Part shown: positions 43,976 to 52,939 of the stretch, one piece after another
Layout of the letters: every line of letters starts with the position of its first letter
Position numbering within the stretch: the stretch's first letter is position 1
Assembly: GCF_963675455.1 (NCBI RefSeq)
Contig: NZ_OY776217.1
Coordinates: 1,032,001 to 1,096,000 of the forward strand
Source of the DNA: Emcibacter sp.
GTDB taxonomy: Bacteria; Pseudomonadota; Alphaproteobacteria; Sphingomonadales; Emcibacteraceae
Reading direction: 5' to 3'
Length of the DNA: 64,000 bases
Notes under the pieces: model-generated
Database searches by the model: none
What the model was told of the DNA's origin: nothing
Seen by the model: the letters and a program-made list of their open reading frames with translations, nothing else
Translations under genes and position numbers: made by a program

Positions 43976-44892
43976 GCCAGAATATGCCAAAGTTTGAGAA
44001 AACGCCGGGTTGGCTGGACTGGTTCCAGAATCCGTCAAAGCCAAGCTATGTGCCGCCGCCGGGGGCTGTGGACGCCCATTGTCACGTCTTCGGGCCGGGG
44101 GATGAATTTCCCTTCGCCCCGGAACGGAAATATACCCCCTGCGATGCCTCGAAAGACCAGCTCTTCGCCCTTCGCGATCATCTGGGCTTCAGCCGCAATG
44201 TGATTGTCCAGGCGACCTGCCACGGGGCGGACAACCGGGCGCTTGTGGATGCCATCGCCCATTCCGACGGCAAGGCCCGCGGTGTGGCCACGGTTAAACC
44301 TGACGTCAGTGACGAGGAACTGCAGGCACTGCATGAGGCCGGTGTACGCGGGGTGCGCTTCAACTTTGTCAAACGCCTGGTGGATACTCTGCCGCGGGAA
44401 CCTTTGATGAAAATTGCCGAGCGTATCAAGCCGATGGGCTGGCATATTGTCATTTATTTCGAAGCCGGGGAATTGCCGGAGTTGTTTGATTTTTTCACCT
44501 CCCTGCCGACGACTGTGGTGGTGGATCATATGGGTCGCCCCGATGTGACGAAGCCCATTGATGGTCCCGGGTTCGAGCTGTTCCTTGAGCTTCTGCGGGA
44601 GAATGAAAATTTCTGGTCCAAGGTATCCTGCCCGGAACGTCTTTCGGTCGAGGGCCCGCCCCTTTACAGCGATGTGGTGCCATTCGCCCGCCGCGTGGTG
44701 GAGGAGTTCCCTGACCGTGTTCTGTGGGGTACGGACTGGCCCCATCCAAATCTTAAATCACACATGCCCGATGATGCGTGGCTTGTGGATGTGATTCCGC
44801 ATATTGCGCCGACCAAGGAGCTGCAAAGAAAGCTTCTTGTTGACAATCCCATGCGATTATACTGGCCTGAGGAGATAAACAATGGCTCTTGA
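43972..44892 (+). CDS. ligI: 2-pyrone-4,6-dicarboxylate lactonase
   Basis: A 306-residue amidohydrolase-superfamily enzyme that reversibly opens 2-pyrone-4,6-dicarboxylate to 4-oxalomesaconate. Motifs: AVDAHCHVFGP (about 32-42), FDFFTSLPTTVVVDHMGRPD, and LWGTDWPHPN with the catalytic Asp at about residue 246. This is the metal-independent LigI subgroup of the superfamily. The length fits (about 293-310). It starts within the ligJ stop (ATGA) and overlaps ligA by 11 bases. Confidence 0.94.
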   Translation: MSQNMPKFEKTPGWLDWFQNPSKPSYVPPPGAVDAHCHVFGPGDEFPFAPERKYTPCDASKDQLFALRDHLGFSRNVIVQATCHGADNRALVDAIAHSDGKARGVATVKPDVSDEELQALHEAGVRGVRFNFVKRLVDTLPREPLMKIAERIKPMGWHIVIYFEAGELPELFDFFTSLPTTVVVDHMGRPDVTKPIDGPGFELFLELLRENENFWSKVSCPERLSVEGPPLYSDVVPFARRVVEEFPDRVLWGTDWPHPNLKSHMPDDAWLVDVIPHIAPTKELQRKLLVDNPMRLYWPEEINNGS

Positions 44893-45271
44893 TAAACCCT
44901 ATGCAGATGTCCCCGGGACAACAATTTTCGATTCAGACATGGCCCGCAAAGGTTATCACCTGAACCAGTTCTGCATGTCCCTGATGAAGGCGGAGAACCG
45001 GGACCGGTTCAAGGCCGACGAACGGGCCTATCTTGACGAATGGCCGATGACCGAGGAACAGAAGCAGGCGGTTCTGGACCGGGACTATAACCGGGCACTT
45101 GCGCTTGGCGGCAATATCTATTTTCTGGCCAAGATCTTTTCCACGGACGGTCTCAGCTTCCAGTATGCGGCGGCCAGCATGACCGGAATGACCCAGGAAG
45201 AATATGCAGACATGATGATGCACGGTGGCCGTAGCCCCGAAGGCAATCGCTATAAAGAGGAGAAGGAATAA
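44882..45271 (+). CDS. ligA: Protocatechuate 4,5-dioxygenase alpha subunit
   Basis: A 129-residue helical small subunit of the class III extradiol dioxygenase (typical LigA 139). It shows GTTIFDSDMARKGYHLNQFCMSLM and the LGGNIYFLAKIF segment that closes over the LigB active site. GAGGAGAT lies 5 bases before the ATG. It overlaps ligI by 11 bases and its stop overlaps the ligB start (TAATG), which supports equimolar expression of both subunits. Confidence 0.94.
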   Translation: MALDKPYADVPGTTIFDSDMARKGYHLNQFCMSLMKAENRDRFKADERAYLDEWPMTEEQKQAVLDRDYNRALALGGNIYFLAKIFSTDGLSFQYAAASMTGMTQEEYADMMMHGGRSPEGNRYKEEKE

Positions 45272-46113
45272 TGGCACGTATTACCGCAGGTGTCGGAAGT
45301 TCGCACGTTCCGCTGATCGGTCGTGCTATTGATACGGGAAATACCCAGGACGACTACTGGAAGCCGCTTTTTGACGGTTATGAATTTACCCGGAAATGGG
45401 AAGAACAGGAAAAGCCGGACGTGGTGATCCTGGTCTATAACGACCATGCGTCTGCCTTTGACATGAAAATGATCCCGACCTTTGCCATCGGCACAGGGGA
45501 ACACTTCAAGCCGGCTGACGAAGGTTTCGGCCCGCGCCCGGTTCCCGATGTGGAAGGCGCGCCGGATCTGGCCTGGCATGTCGCCCAGTCGGTGATCCAG
45601 CAGGATTTCGACCTGACCATCGTCAATGAAATGGATGTGGATCACGGCCTGACCGTGCCGCTGTCACTGATGTTTGGCCAGCCTGAGAAATGGCCCTGCA
45701 AGGTCATTCCTCTGGCCGTCAATGTGGTGGTCTATCCGGTGCCGAACGGCCGCCGTTGCTACAACCTGGGCAAGGCGATCCGCAACGCGGTGGAAAGCTT
45801 TGACGAGGATCTGAATGTGCAGATCTGGGGCACCGGCGGCATGAGCCACCAGCTGCAGGGTCCGCGCGCCGGTCTGATCAATAAGGAATGGGACCTGTCT
45901 TTCCTCAATCGTCTGGCTGACAAGCCGGAGGAACTGGCTGAAATTCCCCATGTGGAATATATCCGCGAAGCCGGTTCCGAAGGGATCGAACTGGTGATGT
46001 GGCTGATCATGCGCGGCGCCCTGACCGATAAAGTCAAGGAACTGCATCGTCACTATCACGTTCCGGCCTCGAACACGGCCGTGGGTCATATTGTTCTTGA
46101 AAGCCAGTTTTAA
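45271..46113 (+). CDS. ligB: Protocatechuate 4,5-dioxygenase beta (catalytic) subunit
   Basis: A 280-residue catalytic subunit. It cleaves protocatechuate between C4 and C5 to 4-carboxy-2-hydroxymuconate 6-semialdehyde using Fe(II). The iron ligands are present at H12 (SSHVP), H59 (YNDHA) and E240 (GIELVMW), and the catalytic base at H193 (MSHQLQG), in register with Sphingobium LigB (H12, H61, E242, H195). GAGGAGAAGG precedes the ATG. All active-site residues are intact, so the pathway should function. Confidence 0.95.
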   Translation: MARITAGVGSSHVPLIGRAIDTGNTQDDYWKPLFDGYEFTRKWEEQEKPDVVILVYNDHASAFDMKMIPTFAIGTGEHFKPADEGFGPRPVPDVEGAPDLAWHVAQSVIQQDFDLTIVNEMDVDHGLTVPLSLMFGQPEKWPCKVIPLAVNVVVYPVPNGRRCYNLGKAIRNAVESFDEDLNVQIWGTGGMSHQLQGPRAGLINKEWDLSFLNRLADKPEELAEIPHVEYIREAGSEGIELVMWLIMRGALTDKVKELHRHYHVPASNTAVGHIVLESQF

Positions 46114-46155
46114 CTGAAAAGACCAACTTCAACTGAAAAGAGAAAGAGGTTTGAC

Positions 46156-47106
46156 ATGAAAATTGTTCTCGCAGGCGCCGGTGCATTCGGATTGAAGCAC
46201 CTGGACGGCCTAAAAAATATTGACGGGGCGGAAGTTGTCTCCGTTGTCGGCCGTAACCTCGAGCCGACACAGAAAGTTGCCGACGATTACGGTATTCCCC
46301 ATGCCACCACTGATCTGGCCGAGGCTCTCGCACAGCCGGGCGTGGATGCCGCCATTCTCTGTACACCGACCCAGATGCATGCCGCACAGGCCATTCAGTG
46401 CATGAAGGCCGGCAAACATGTGCAGGTGGAAATTCCATTGGCGGACAACTGGGAAGATGCGGAAGCTGTCATGAAGATGCAGCAGGAAACCGGTCTGGTC
46501 TGCATGGTCGGCCATACCCGCCGTTTCAACCCTTCTCATCAGTATGTGCATAACAAGATTGTCGCCGGTGAGATTGCCGTTCAGCAAATGGATGTGCAGA
46601 CCTATTTCTTCCGCCGCAAGAATATCAATGCGAAGGGGGAGCCGCGCTCCTGGACAGACCATCTCCTGTGGCACCATGCCGCCCACACCGTTGATCTGTT
46701 CCAGTATCAGACCGGCGAAAGGGTTGTTAGGGCCAATGCGATCCAGGGTCCTATGCATCCGGAACTGGGAATTGCCATGGATATGTCGATCCAGCTGAAG
46801 ACGGAAGGCGGCAAGATCTGTACCCTGTCACTGTCCTTCAACAATGACGGCCCGATCGGAACCTTCTTCCGGTATATCTGTGACAACGGCACCTATCTTG
46901 CCCGCTACGATGATCTGGTGACCGGCCATGAAGAACCCATTGACGTGTCCAAAGTGGATGTTTCCATGAATGGTATAGAATTGCAGGACCGTGAGTTTGT
47001 GGCGGCGATCCGTGAAGGCCGCGAGCCGAATTCCAGCGTCGGCAAGGTCCTTCCCTGTTACCGGACTCTTTACGAGCTTGAACAGAAACTGAACGCACAG
47101 GGATAA
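46156..47106 (+). CDS. ligC: 4-carboxy-2-hydroxymuconate-6-semialdehyde dehydrogenase
   Basis: A 316-residue Gfo/Idh/MocA-fold dehydrogenase. It oxidises the hemiacetal form of the ring-fission product to 2-pyrone-4,6-dicarboxylate with NAD(P)+. The Rossmann motif is IVLAGAGAFGLKHL; KAGKHVQVEIPLADNW and GHTRRFNPSHQYV are characteristic of LigC; WHHAAHTVDLFQ holds the active-site His residues. The length matches LigC (about 315). It begins 42 bases after ligB with AAAGAGG upstream; 9 bases separate it from the AKR gene. Confidence 0.94.
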   Translation: MKIVLAGAGAFGLKHLDGLKNIDGAEVVSVVGRNLEPTQKVADDYGIPHATTDLAEALAQPGVDAAILCTPTQMHAAQAIQCMKAGKHVQVEIPLADNWEDAEAVMKMQQETGLVCMVGHTRRFNPSHQYVHNKIVAGEIAVQQMDVQTYFFRRKNINAKGEPRSWTDHLLWHHAAHTVDLFQYQTGERVVRANAIQGPMHPELGIAMDMSIQLKTEGGKICTLSLSFNNDGPIGTFFRYICDNGTYLARYDDLVTGHEEPIDVSKVDVSMNGIELQDREFVAAIREGREPNSSVGKVLPCYRTLYELEQKLNAQG

Positions 47107-47115
47107 GGGGTTATC

Positions 47116-48108
47116 ATGAAAGCGCGCAGGATTGGTGATTTCAATGTTGGTGAAATTGGTCTGGGATGTATGAATCTCAGTCATGCCTACGGGGTGCCGC
47201 CAACCCCGGAAGCAGGGCAGAAGATTCTGCTGGAAGCATTTGACCTTGGAATTACCCATTTTGACACTGCCGCGCTCTACGGGTTCGGCCGCAACGAAGA
47301 ACTGGTCGGACCCAGCCTGAAACCCATCCGGGACCAGATCATGCTGGCCAGCAAGTGCGGCATGCAGGGCATTGACGGCAAACGTGTGATCGACAACCGT
47401 CCCGAAACCATTCGCAAGACGCTGGAGGATTCTCTCCGGCGTCTGCAGACAGAGGTGATTGATCTTTATTACCTGCATCGGTGGGACAAGAAAATCCCCA
47501 TCGAGGACAGCATCGGGGAAATGTCCCGCTTTGTGGAGGAAGGCAAGATCTGTGCCCTTGGCCTGTCCGAGGTATCTGCGGATACCCTGCGCAAGGCCCA
47601 CGGGGTTCATCCCATTGCCGCGGTGCAGACGGAGTATTCCCTCTGGACCCGCAATGCGGAAATCAAAATGCTTGATGCCTGTGAAGAACTGGGGGTGGCG
47701 TTTGTAGCCTTTTCGCCGCTGGCCCGTGGCTTCCTGACAGATACGGACCTCCATCCGGAAGAGTTTGCTGAAAAGGATATCCGGCGCGGCATGCCCCGCT
47801 TCCAGGAGCCGAATTTTTCCCGCAATGCGGCGCTGCTGATGGAATTCCGCGCCATTGCAGAGGATGCCGGTTGCACGGCGGCGCAGCTTGCCCTCGCCTG
47901 GGTGCTGAATACAAGACCCTTTACCCATGTGATACCCGGCACCACGTCAATTGCCCATCTGAAAGATGATGTAAAGGCAGGCGAGGTTGAGTTGTCCTCG
48001 GATATCATTGACCGGCTGGAAAAGCTGATCAATCAGGAGACGATCAGCGGGCCCCGTTATCCGGCGGCCACACAGGCTGAAATTGACACCGAAGAATTTA
48101 CGGCCTGA
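47116..48108 (+). CDS. Aldo/keto reductase at the end of the lig operon
   Basis: A 330-residue (beta/alpha)8 aldo/keto reductase of the AKR13/YajO-like group. The tetrad is visible: D52 (HFDTAALYG), Y57, K82 (LASKCG) and H116 in YYLHRWDK. The cofactor region (IPGTTSIAHLKDDV) suggests NADPH. It follows ligC by 9 bases and ends just before a strong terminator, so it belongs to the operon. The classical pathway has no step for it; it may detoxify an aldehyde or semialdehyde by-product. Specific substrate unknown. Confidence 0.87.
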   Translation: MKARRIGDFNVGEIGLGCMNLSHAYGVPPTPEAGQKILLEAFDLGITHFDTAALYGFGRNEELVGPSLKPIRDQIMLASKCGMQGIDGKRVIDNRPETIRKTLEDSLRRLQTEVIDLYYLHRWDKKIPIEDSIGEMSRFVEEGKICALGLSEVSADTLRKAHGVHPIAAVQTEYSLWTRNAEIKMLDACEELGVAFVAFSPLARGFLTDTDLHPEEFAEKDIRRGMPRFQEPNFSRNAALLMEFRAIAEDAGCTAAQLALAWVLNTRPFTHVIPGTTSIAHLKDDVKAGEVELSSDIIDRLEKLINQETISGPRYPAATQAEIDTEEFTA

Positions 48109-48135
48109 CAGGGCCTGAAAAGAACCTCCAGACTA

Positions 48136-48176
48136 GACATCCGGAAACATTGTTTCCGGATGTCATCTTCTTTCTC
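48136..48176 (+). terminator. Terminator of the lig operon
   Basis: A perfect 13-bp stem, GACATCCGGAAAC (48136-48148) with GTTTCCGGATGTC (48152-48164), 3-base loop, then a T/C-rich tail. It lies 27 bases after the aldo/keto reductase stop. Confidence 0.82.
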
Positions 48177-48245
48177 CATGCCTGCCGTAGACTTCCTTAA
48201 ATTATAAAACATCTGTCCGATTGGTAACGATCCAGGCCTCCTTTG

Positions 48246-48278
48246 CAGGCCGGGTGAAATTTTCCCCGGCCTGTTTTA
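48246..48278 (+). terminator. Second terminator-like hairpin before the ABC transporter
   Basis: Stem CAGGCCGGG (48246-48254) with CCCGGCCTG (48265-48273), 10-base loop, followed by TTTTATC. It would block read-through into the ABC transporter operon. Confidence 0.75.
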
Positions 48279-48361
48279 TCTGGCGTCCCGATGTTTAAGT
48301 TTGCCTTTTCCTGCGGTATAGTGCTCCCTACCGGTATTGAATGAACAGGTTGGCGGGGCAA

Positions 48362-49090
48362 ATGACGGATAACAACGGACTGGGTGATCATCTTACTTTT
48401 CGCACCTATGACCTGACGAAACACTATATCTCTGGCGAGACGGTGATACAGGCCCTGCGGGGGGTGACTGTGGAAATCCCCAAGGGGAATATGGTGGTCC
48501 TGCTCGGCCCTTCCGGCAGCGGTAAATCCACTTTTCTCAACATTATCGGCGGGCTCGATACGCCCACGTCCGGAGAGGTCTATTTCCGCGATCACCAATT
48601 GTCGCAATATACCGAACGGGAGCTGACCCTGTTCCGACGCAATCATGTGGGGTTTGTCTTCCAGGCCTATAATCTGGTGCCGAGCCTGACGGCCCTCGAG
48701 AATGTCGCTCTGGTGACAGATATTTCCACCGATCCGCTGCCGCCAATAGAGGCCCTGGAAGCCGTCAATCTGGGAGACCGGGCAAGCCATTTCCCGTCCC
48801 AGTTATCCGGCGGCGAACAGCAGCGGGTGGCCATTGCCCGGGCGCTGGCCAAACGGCCGGAAGTTCTTCTCTGTGACGAACCGACCGGTGCCCTGGACAG
48901 CACGACCGGTATTGTTGTGCTTCAGGCCCTGCAGGAAGTGAACAAGAAATATGGCACCACAACCATCATCATCACTCACAACGCCTCTATCGCCAACATG
49001 GCGGATCTGGTTATTTATTTCGGTGATGGACAGGTGGTGGATGTAAAGGTCAATGAGAATCCTGTTGATCCCAGGGAGATCAGCTGGTGA
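48362..49090 (+). CDS. ABC transporter ATP-binding protein (MacB/LolD type)
   Basis: An ATPase of 242 residues. Walker A LLGPSGSGKST, Q-loop FVFQAYNL, signature LSGGEQQRVAIARAL, Walker B VLLCDEPTGALD, and switch His in IIITHN. This is the MacB/LolD/FtsE subgroup that works with FtsX-type permeases. I chose the ATG at 48362 (GGCGGGG upstream); an ATG at 48341 has no ribosome site. It overlaps the permease gene by 4 bases. Together with the next two genes it forms an efflux or lipoprotein-type export operon. Confidence 0.92.
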   Translation: MTDNNGLGDHLTFRTYDLTKHYISGETVIQALRGVTVEIPKGNMVVLLGPSGSGKSTFLNIIGGLDTPTSGEVYFRDHQLSQYTERELTLFRRNHVGFVFQAYNLVPSLTALENVALVTDISTDPLPPIEALEAVNLGDRASHFPSQLSGGEQQRVAIARALAKRPEVLLCDEPTGALDSTTGIVVLQALQEVNKKYGTTTIIITHNASIANMADLVIYFGDGQVVDVKVNENPVDPREISW

Positions 49091-51456
49091 TATTCGGGGC
49101 ACTCAATAAAAAATTTGTCCGTGATCTCTGGAACATCAAGGGACAGGTTCTGGCTATTATTCTGGTCATGGGCTGCGGAATTTCCATGTATGTCATGTCC
49201 TTCGGCGTCATGGATTCGCTGGAACTGAGCCGGGATACCTACTATGATCGCTACCGTTTTGCCGATGTTTTTGCCCAGTTGAAACGGGCGCCCGAGGCGG
49301 TAAAGGAACAGATTACTGAAATCCCAGGTGTCTCGGCAGTGGAAACCCGGGTGATTTTTGGGGTGACGGTGCAGGTGGATGGGATGGATGAACCGGCGAC
49401 CGGAAAGCTTCTCTCCCTGCCGGACGGGCGCACGCCGTTGCTGAACAATCTTTACCTGCGTCATGGCCGGATGCTGCTGCCGGACGAGGACGATGCCATT
49501 CTCTGCAGCGAGGCATTTGCCAACGCCCACGGCTTTACGCTCGGCGACCGGGTCAATATGGTGGTCAACGGCCATAAAAGGTCGCTGAGAATTGTCGGTG
49601 TCGTCTTGTCGCCGGAATATGTCTATTCCCTGGGGGCGGGCCAGCTTTTTCCCGATGACAAGCGGTTTGGCGTCTTCTGGATGAACCGGCGGGCGCTGGA
49701 GGCGGCGGTGGATATGGACGGTGCCTTCAATGATGTATCCCTGCGTATGGAACGGGGCGTCAATATCGAAGACATTAAACAGGCTCTTGATGTGATTCTC
49801 AAACCCTACGGCGGGCTGATTTCATATGGCCGGGAGGATCAGCTGTCCAACTGGTTCGTGGCCAACGAACTGGAGCAGCTGAAAATCATGGGTTATTTCG
49901 TACCGATGATATTCCTTTCTGTCGCGGCCTTTCTGGTCAATGTGGTCATGACCCGGCAGGTTGCGACCCAGCGGGAGCAGATCGGCATGCTCAAGGCGGT
50001 GGGTTACAATAACAGGGAAATTGCCCTGCACTATCTGAAAATGGTGCTGCTGGTTGTTGTTTTCGGCAGTATTTTAGGGATCGGCGTCGGGATCTGGTTC
50101 GGGACCGGCGTCACCCAGATGTATACTCGGTTTTTTCATTTCCCCATCCTGCGTTTCTCCTTTTCACCGGATGTGATGATTTTCGCCACGGCGCTCTGTG
50201 CGGCTGCGGCGGTGGCCGGTACCCTTGTTGCGATCAGGCAGGCGGCGGCGCTGCCGCCGGCGGAGGCCATGCGACCGGCCTCTCCGATCCAGTTCCGGCA
50301 AACCATTCTCCAGCGGCTGGGGCTGGAAAAATTCTTCTCACATCTGTCCCGTATCGTGCTGCGCCAGCTGGAGCGGCGGCCCCTCAGAACCCTGATGTCG
50401 ACGGTGGGGACCGGCTTGTCCATCGCTATCCTGATCTATGCTTTCTTCGCCGAGGATTCCATCAATTACCTGATGGAAGTACATTTCGATATGGCCCAGC
50501 GGGAAGATGTGAGCCTGGGATTCGTCGAGCCGCGCAGCATCACGTCGCTGGAAGAAATCCGCCTGATGCCCGGTGTCCTGAAGGTGGAGCCCATGCGGGA
50601 TGTGGCGGTCTACCTCAAATCCGGCCACTATAGCAAAAGAACGGCCATTACCGGCCTGAGGCCGAATCCCGACCTCCACCGTATTCTCGGTCGTGACCTG
50701 AAAGCGGTGCCGATCCCCGACCGGGGGATCGCCTTGTCCTCCAAGCTGGCGGAAATGCTGAACGTCGGGGCAGGGGATATACTGACCGTCGAGGTTCTGG
50801 AAGGCCGCCGACCGGTGCTGGAAATTCCCGTGACCGCCATCATCGAGGAATTCATCGGCCTCAGCGCCTTTATGGATATGGATCGGCTGAACCGGGCCTT
50901 GCAGGAAGGAACAGTTGTTACAGGGGCGTCCCTTCTGGTCGATCCGTTGTGGAACGGTCCCCTCTATCAGGAAATCAAGGATATTCCCTCCATCGCCGGC
51001 ATGAGCATCCTGCGCAAGGCCCGGGAGATTTTCCGGGAAACCATGGGGGAGAATATTCTGATCATGGCGACCATCAATATCCTTTTTGCCGGCCTGATTG
51101 CCTTTGGAATCATTTACAATACAGCCCGGATTGCACTTTCCGAGCGGGGACGGGAACTGGCGTCGCTCCGGGTCCTGGGACTGACAAAAAGGGAAGTCGC
51201 CTATATCCTGTTCGGCGAGATGGCGGCCATTGTCCTGATGGCCATTCCGGTAGGTCTGGTCATGGGCACCCTGATGGTGCATGGCGTGGCGGCTCTGATG
51301 GATACGGAGCTTTACCGGATACCGGCGGTCATTGACAGGGATACCTACGGGCTTGCGGTGGTTGTGGTGCTCATAAGTTCCCTGTTGTCCTTTTACCTTG
51401 TGTGGCGAAAGGTGGAGAGTATAGATTTGGTCAGTGCCCAGAAGGGGGTTGAATAA
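49087..51456 (+). CDS. FtsX-like ABC transporter permease (double FtsX)
   Basis: A 789-residue inner-membrane permease that starts with GTG in overlap with the ATPase stop. The N-terminal helix (about 18-40) precedes a periplasmic domain, then a first FtsX block of three helices (about 272-385); a second helix (about 435) opens the second periplasmic domain, and a final FtsX block spans about 655-780. This two-fold FtsX layout is usual for single-polypeptide permeases that pair with MacB-type ATPases and HlyD-type adaptors. Its stop overlaps the start of the HlyD-like gene. Substrate unknown. Confidence 0.9.
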   Translation: MIFGALNKKFVRDLWNIKGQVLAIILVMGCGISMYVMSFGVMDSLELSRDTYYDRYRFADVFAQLKRAPEAVKEQITEIPGVSAVETRVIFGVTVQVDGMDEPATGKLLSLPDGRTPLLNNLYLRHGRMLLPDEDDAILCSEAFANAHGFTLGDRVNMVVNGHKRSLRIVGVVLSPEYVYSLGAGQLFPDDKRFGVFWMNRRALEAAVDMDGAFNDVSLRMERGVNIEDIKQALDVILKPYGGLISYGREDQLSNWFVANELEQLKIMGYFVPMIFLSVAAFLVNVVMTRQVATQREQIGMLKAVGYNNREIALHYLKMVLLVVVFGSILGIGVGIWFGTGVTQMYTRFFHFPILRFSFSPDVMIFATALCAAAAVAGTLVAIRQAAALPPAEAMRPASPIQFRQTILQRLGLEKFFSHLSRIVLRQLERRPLRTLMSTVGTGLSIAILIYAFFAEDSINYLMEVHFDMAQREDVSLGFVEPRSITSLEEIRLMPGVLKVEPMRDVAVYLKSGHYSKRTAITGLRPNPDLHRILGRDLKAVPIPDRGIALSSKLAEMLNVGAGDILTVEVLEGRRPVLEIPVTAIIEEFIGLSAFMDMDRLNRALQEGTVVTGASLLVDPLWNGPLYQEIKDIPSIAGMSILRKAREIFRETMGENILIMATINILFAGLIAFGIIYNTARIALSERGRELASLRVLGLTKREVAYILFGEMAAIVLMAIPVGLVMGTLMVHGVAALMDTELYRIPAVIDRDTYGLAVVVVLISSLLSFYLVWRKVESIDLVSAQKGVE

Positions 51457-52682
51457 TGTCTTTGAGAAGTATCAAAACAATCGCGAAATACGGTCTCGGC
51501 CTGTTGTTTCTGGCCCTGCTGGTCTATGCCTTCATTCCGGCGGCGGAAGAAGTGGATATTGAACGGGTTCGCCGCGGGGATGTCGAGATCATCCTTGAAG
51601 CCGAGGGAAAAACCCGGATTCGCGACATTTATGTTGTCTCCGCCCCCATCGACGGCCGGGTGATGCGGGTGGAAAGCGAGCCGGGCGATATGGTTCATGC
51701 CGGGGAGACGGTGATTGCCAACATGACTCCCGCTGATCCCGATTTCCTCGACAAACGCAGTGAGACTCAGGCCAGGGCCGACGTCCGGGGCGCGGAAGCC
51801 GTGAAGTGGCAGGCCTCGACACAGGTGGACAGGGCCCGGGCGGCACTTGATTTTGCCGAGGCAGAATACAGAAGAAACGAGGAACTGTTCAAAAAAGGCA
51901 ATGTTTCCATCGCCCGTCTGGAAGAGGCGGAACTGCAGCTTAAAATGCGAAAGGCGGAACTTCGGGCGGCGGAAGCCGATCTTCAGGTGGCAGAAAGCCA
52001 GCTGGAATCAGCTCAGGCGAGACTTGTTCAGCCGGGTGCGGCCGAAGAAGCCGGCGAGAAAGATATCCATGACCATATCTGCCAGGTTTGCGTACATGCG
52101 CCGGTAAATGGCAAGGTTCTGCGCGTCATGCATAAAAGCGAAGGGGTTATTGCCATTGGCACGCCGCTGGCGGAGATCGGTGACCCGACAAATCTGGAAA
52201 TCGTTGTGGAAATGCTGTCCCGGAATGCGGTCAAAGTGCGGCCCGGCGACAGCGCCCTGATCCGGCGCTGGGGCGGGGATGAGGAAATCAACGCCCGGGT
52301 CAGGCTGGTGGAACCCAGTGGTTTTACAAAAGTGTCCGCTCTGGGAGTGGAGGAACAGCGGGTCAATGTGATTCTGGATTTCATCGATCCGCCGGAAAAA
52401 TGGCAAACTCTCGGGGATGCCTTCCGGGTTGAGGCCGGGATCATTGTCGACCGGGCGGAAAATGTCCTTTATGTGCCGGTCAGTGCCCTGTTCCGGGAAA
52501 ACGGACAGTGGTCGGTTTTTGTCTTCAGCGAAGGCCGGGCAGTACTTCGACCGGTACAGGTGGGGCGCAAGAACGACCAGGAAGCGGAAATCATCAATGG
52601 CCTCAAGGAAGGCGAGCAGGTGGTCGTGCATCCCGGCAACGCCATTGCTGACGGGGTGCGGGTGGTCGAACGGAAGCTCTGA
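51456..52682 (+). CDS. HlyD/MacA-like periplasmic adaptor
   Basis: A 408-residue membrane-fusion protein. One N-terminal membrane helix (about 8-28), a split lipoyl/barrel-sandwich domain (IRDIYVVSAPIDGRVMRVESEPGDMV and VHAPVNGKVLRVMHKSEGVI), a long alpha-helical hairpin between them (about 100-190, with RAALDFAEAEYRRNEELFKKG), and a beta-barrel C-terminal part (VGRKNDQEAEIINGLKEGEQVVVHPG). It contains an HICQVCVHAP segment with two Cys in the sandwich domain, not usual for the family. The outer-membrane partner is not encoded here. Confidence 0.9.
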   Translation: MSLRSIKTIAKYGLGLLFLALLVYAFIPAAEEVDIERVRRGDVEIILEAEGKTRIRDIYVVSAPIDGRVMRVESEPGDMVHAGETVIANMTPADPDFLDKRSETQARADVRGAEAVKWQASTQVDRARAALDFAEAEYRRNEELFKKGNVSIARLEEAELQLKMRKAELRAAEADLQVAESQLESAQARLVQPGAAEEAGEKDIHDHICQVCVHAPVNGKVLRVMHKSEGVIAIGTPLAEIGDPTNLEIVVEMLSRNAVKVRPGDSALIRRWGGDEEINARVRLVEPSGFTKVSALGVEEQRVNVILDFIDPPEKWQTLGDAFRVEAGIIVDRAENVLYVPVSALFRENGQWSVFVFSEGRAVLRPVQVGRKNDQEAEIINGLKEGEQVVVHPGNAIADGVRVVERKL

Positions 52683-52863
52683 CGTCAGATCAGTAAATTG
52701 TCCGCCCAGTGCCGGTCAGGGAAATGCCGCTGCCCGCGTCTTCCGGGATTTCGGCCATCAGGCGGCAATGAAGGCGGCTTTTCTAAACAGTTGCAAAGAC
52801 ATTCTGATCCCCTTTTTTCGGGACTATAACACCGACATCAGCTTTGGCAACGACAGCATCATA

Positions 52864-52893
52864 AAAAAACCGCCTCCCGGAGGAGACGGTTTT
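52864..52893 (-). terminator. Terminator of the minus-strand TonB receptor gene
   Basis: On the minus strand AAAACCGTCTCCTCC folds onto GGGAGGCGGTTTTTTT: a stem of about 10 pairs with a small loop and a T run. It lies about 47 bases after the receptor stop codon. Confidence 0.8.
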
Positions 52894-52939
52894 GAATGTA
52901 AAGGGGCCGCCGTGCCGGCCGCCCCGATATCGAAGGATT

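Noticed and set aside
46828..47928. 366-codon minus-strand frame
   Set aside because: Antisense to ligC and the aldo/keto reductase; composition is that of a shadow frame.
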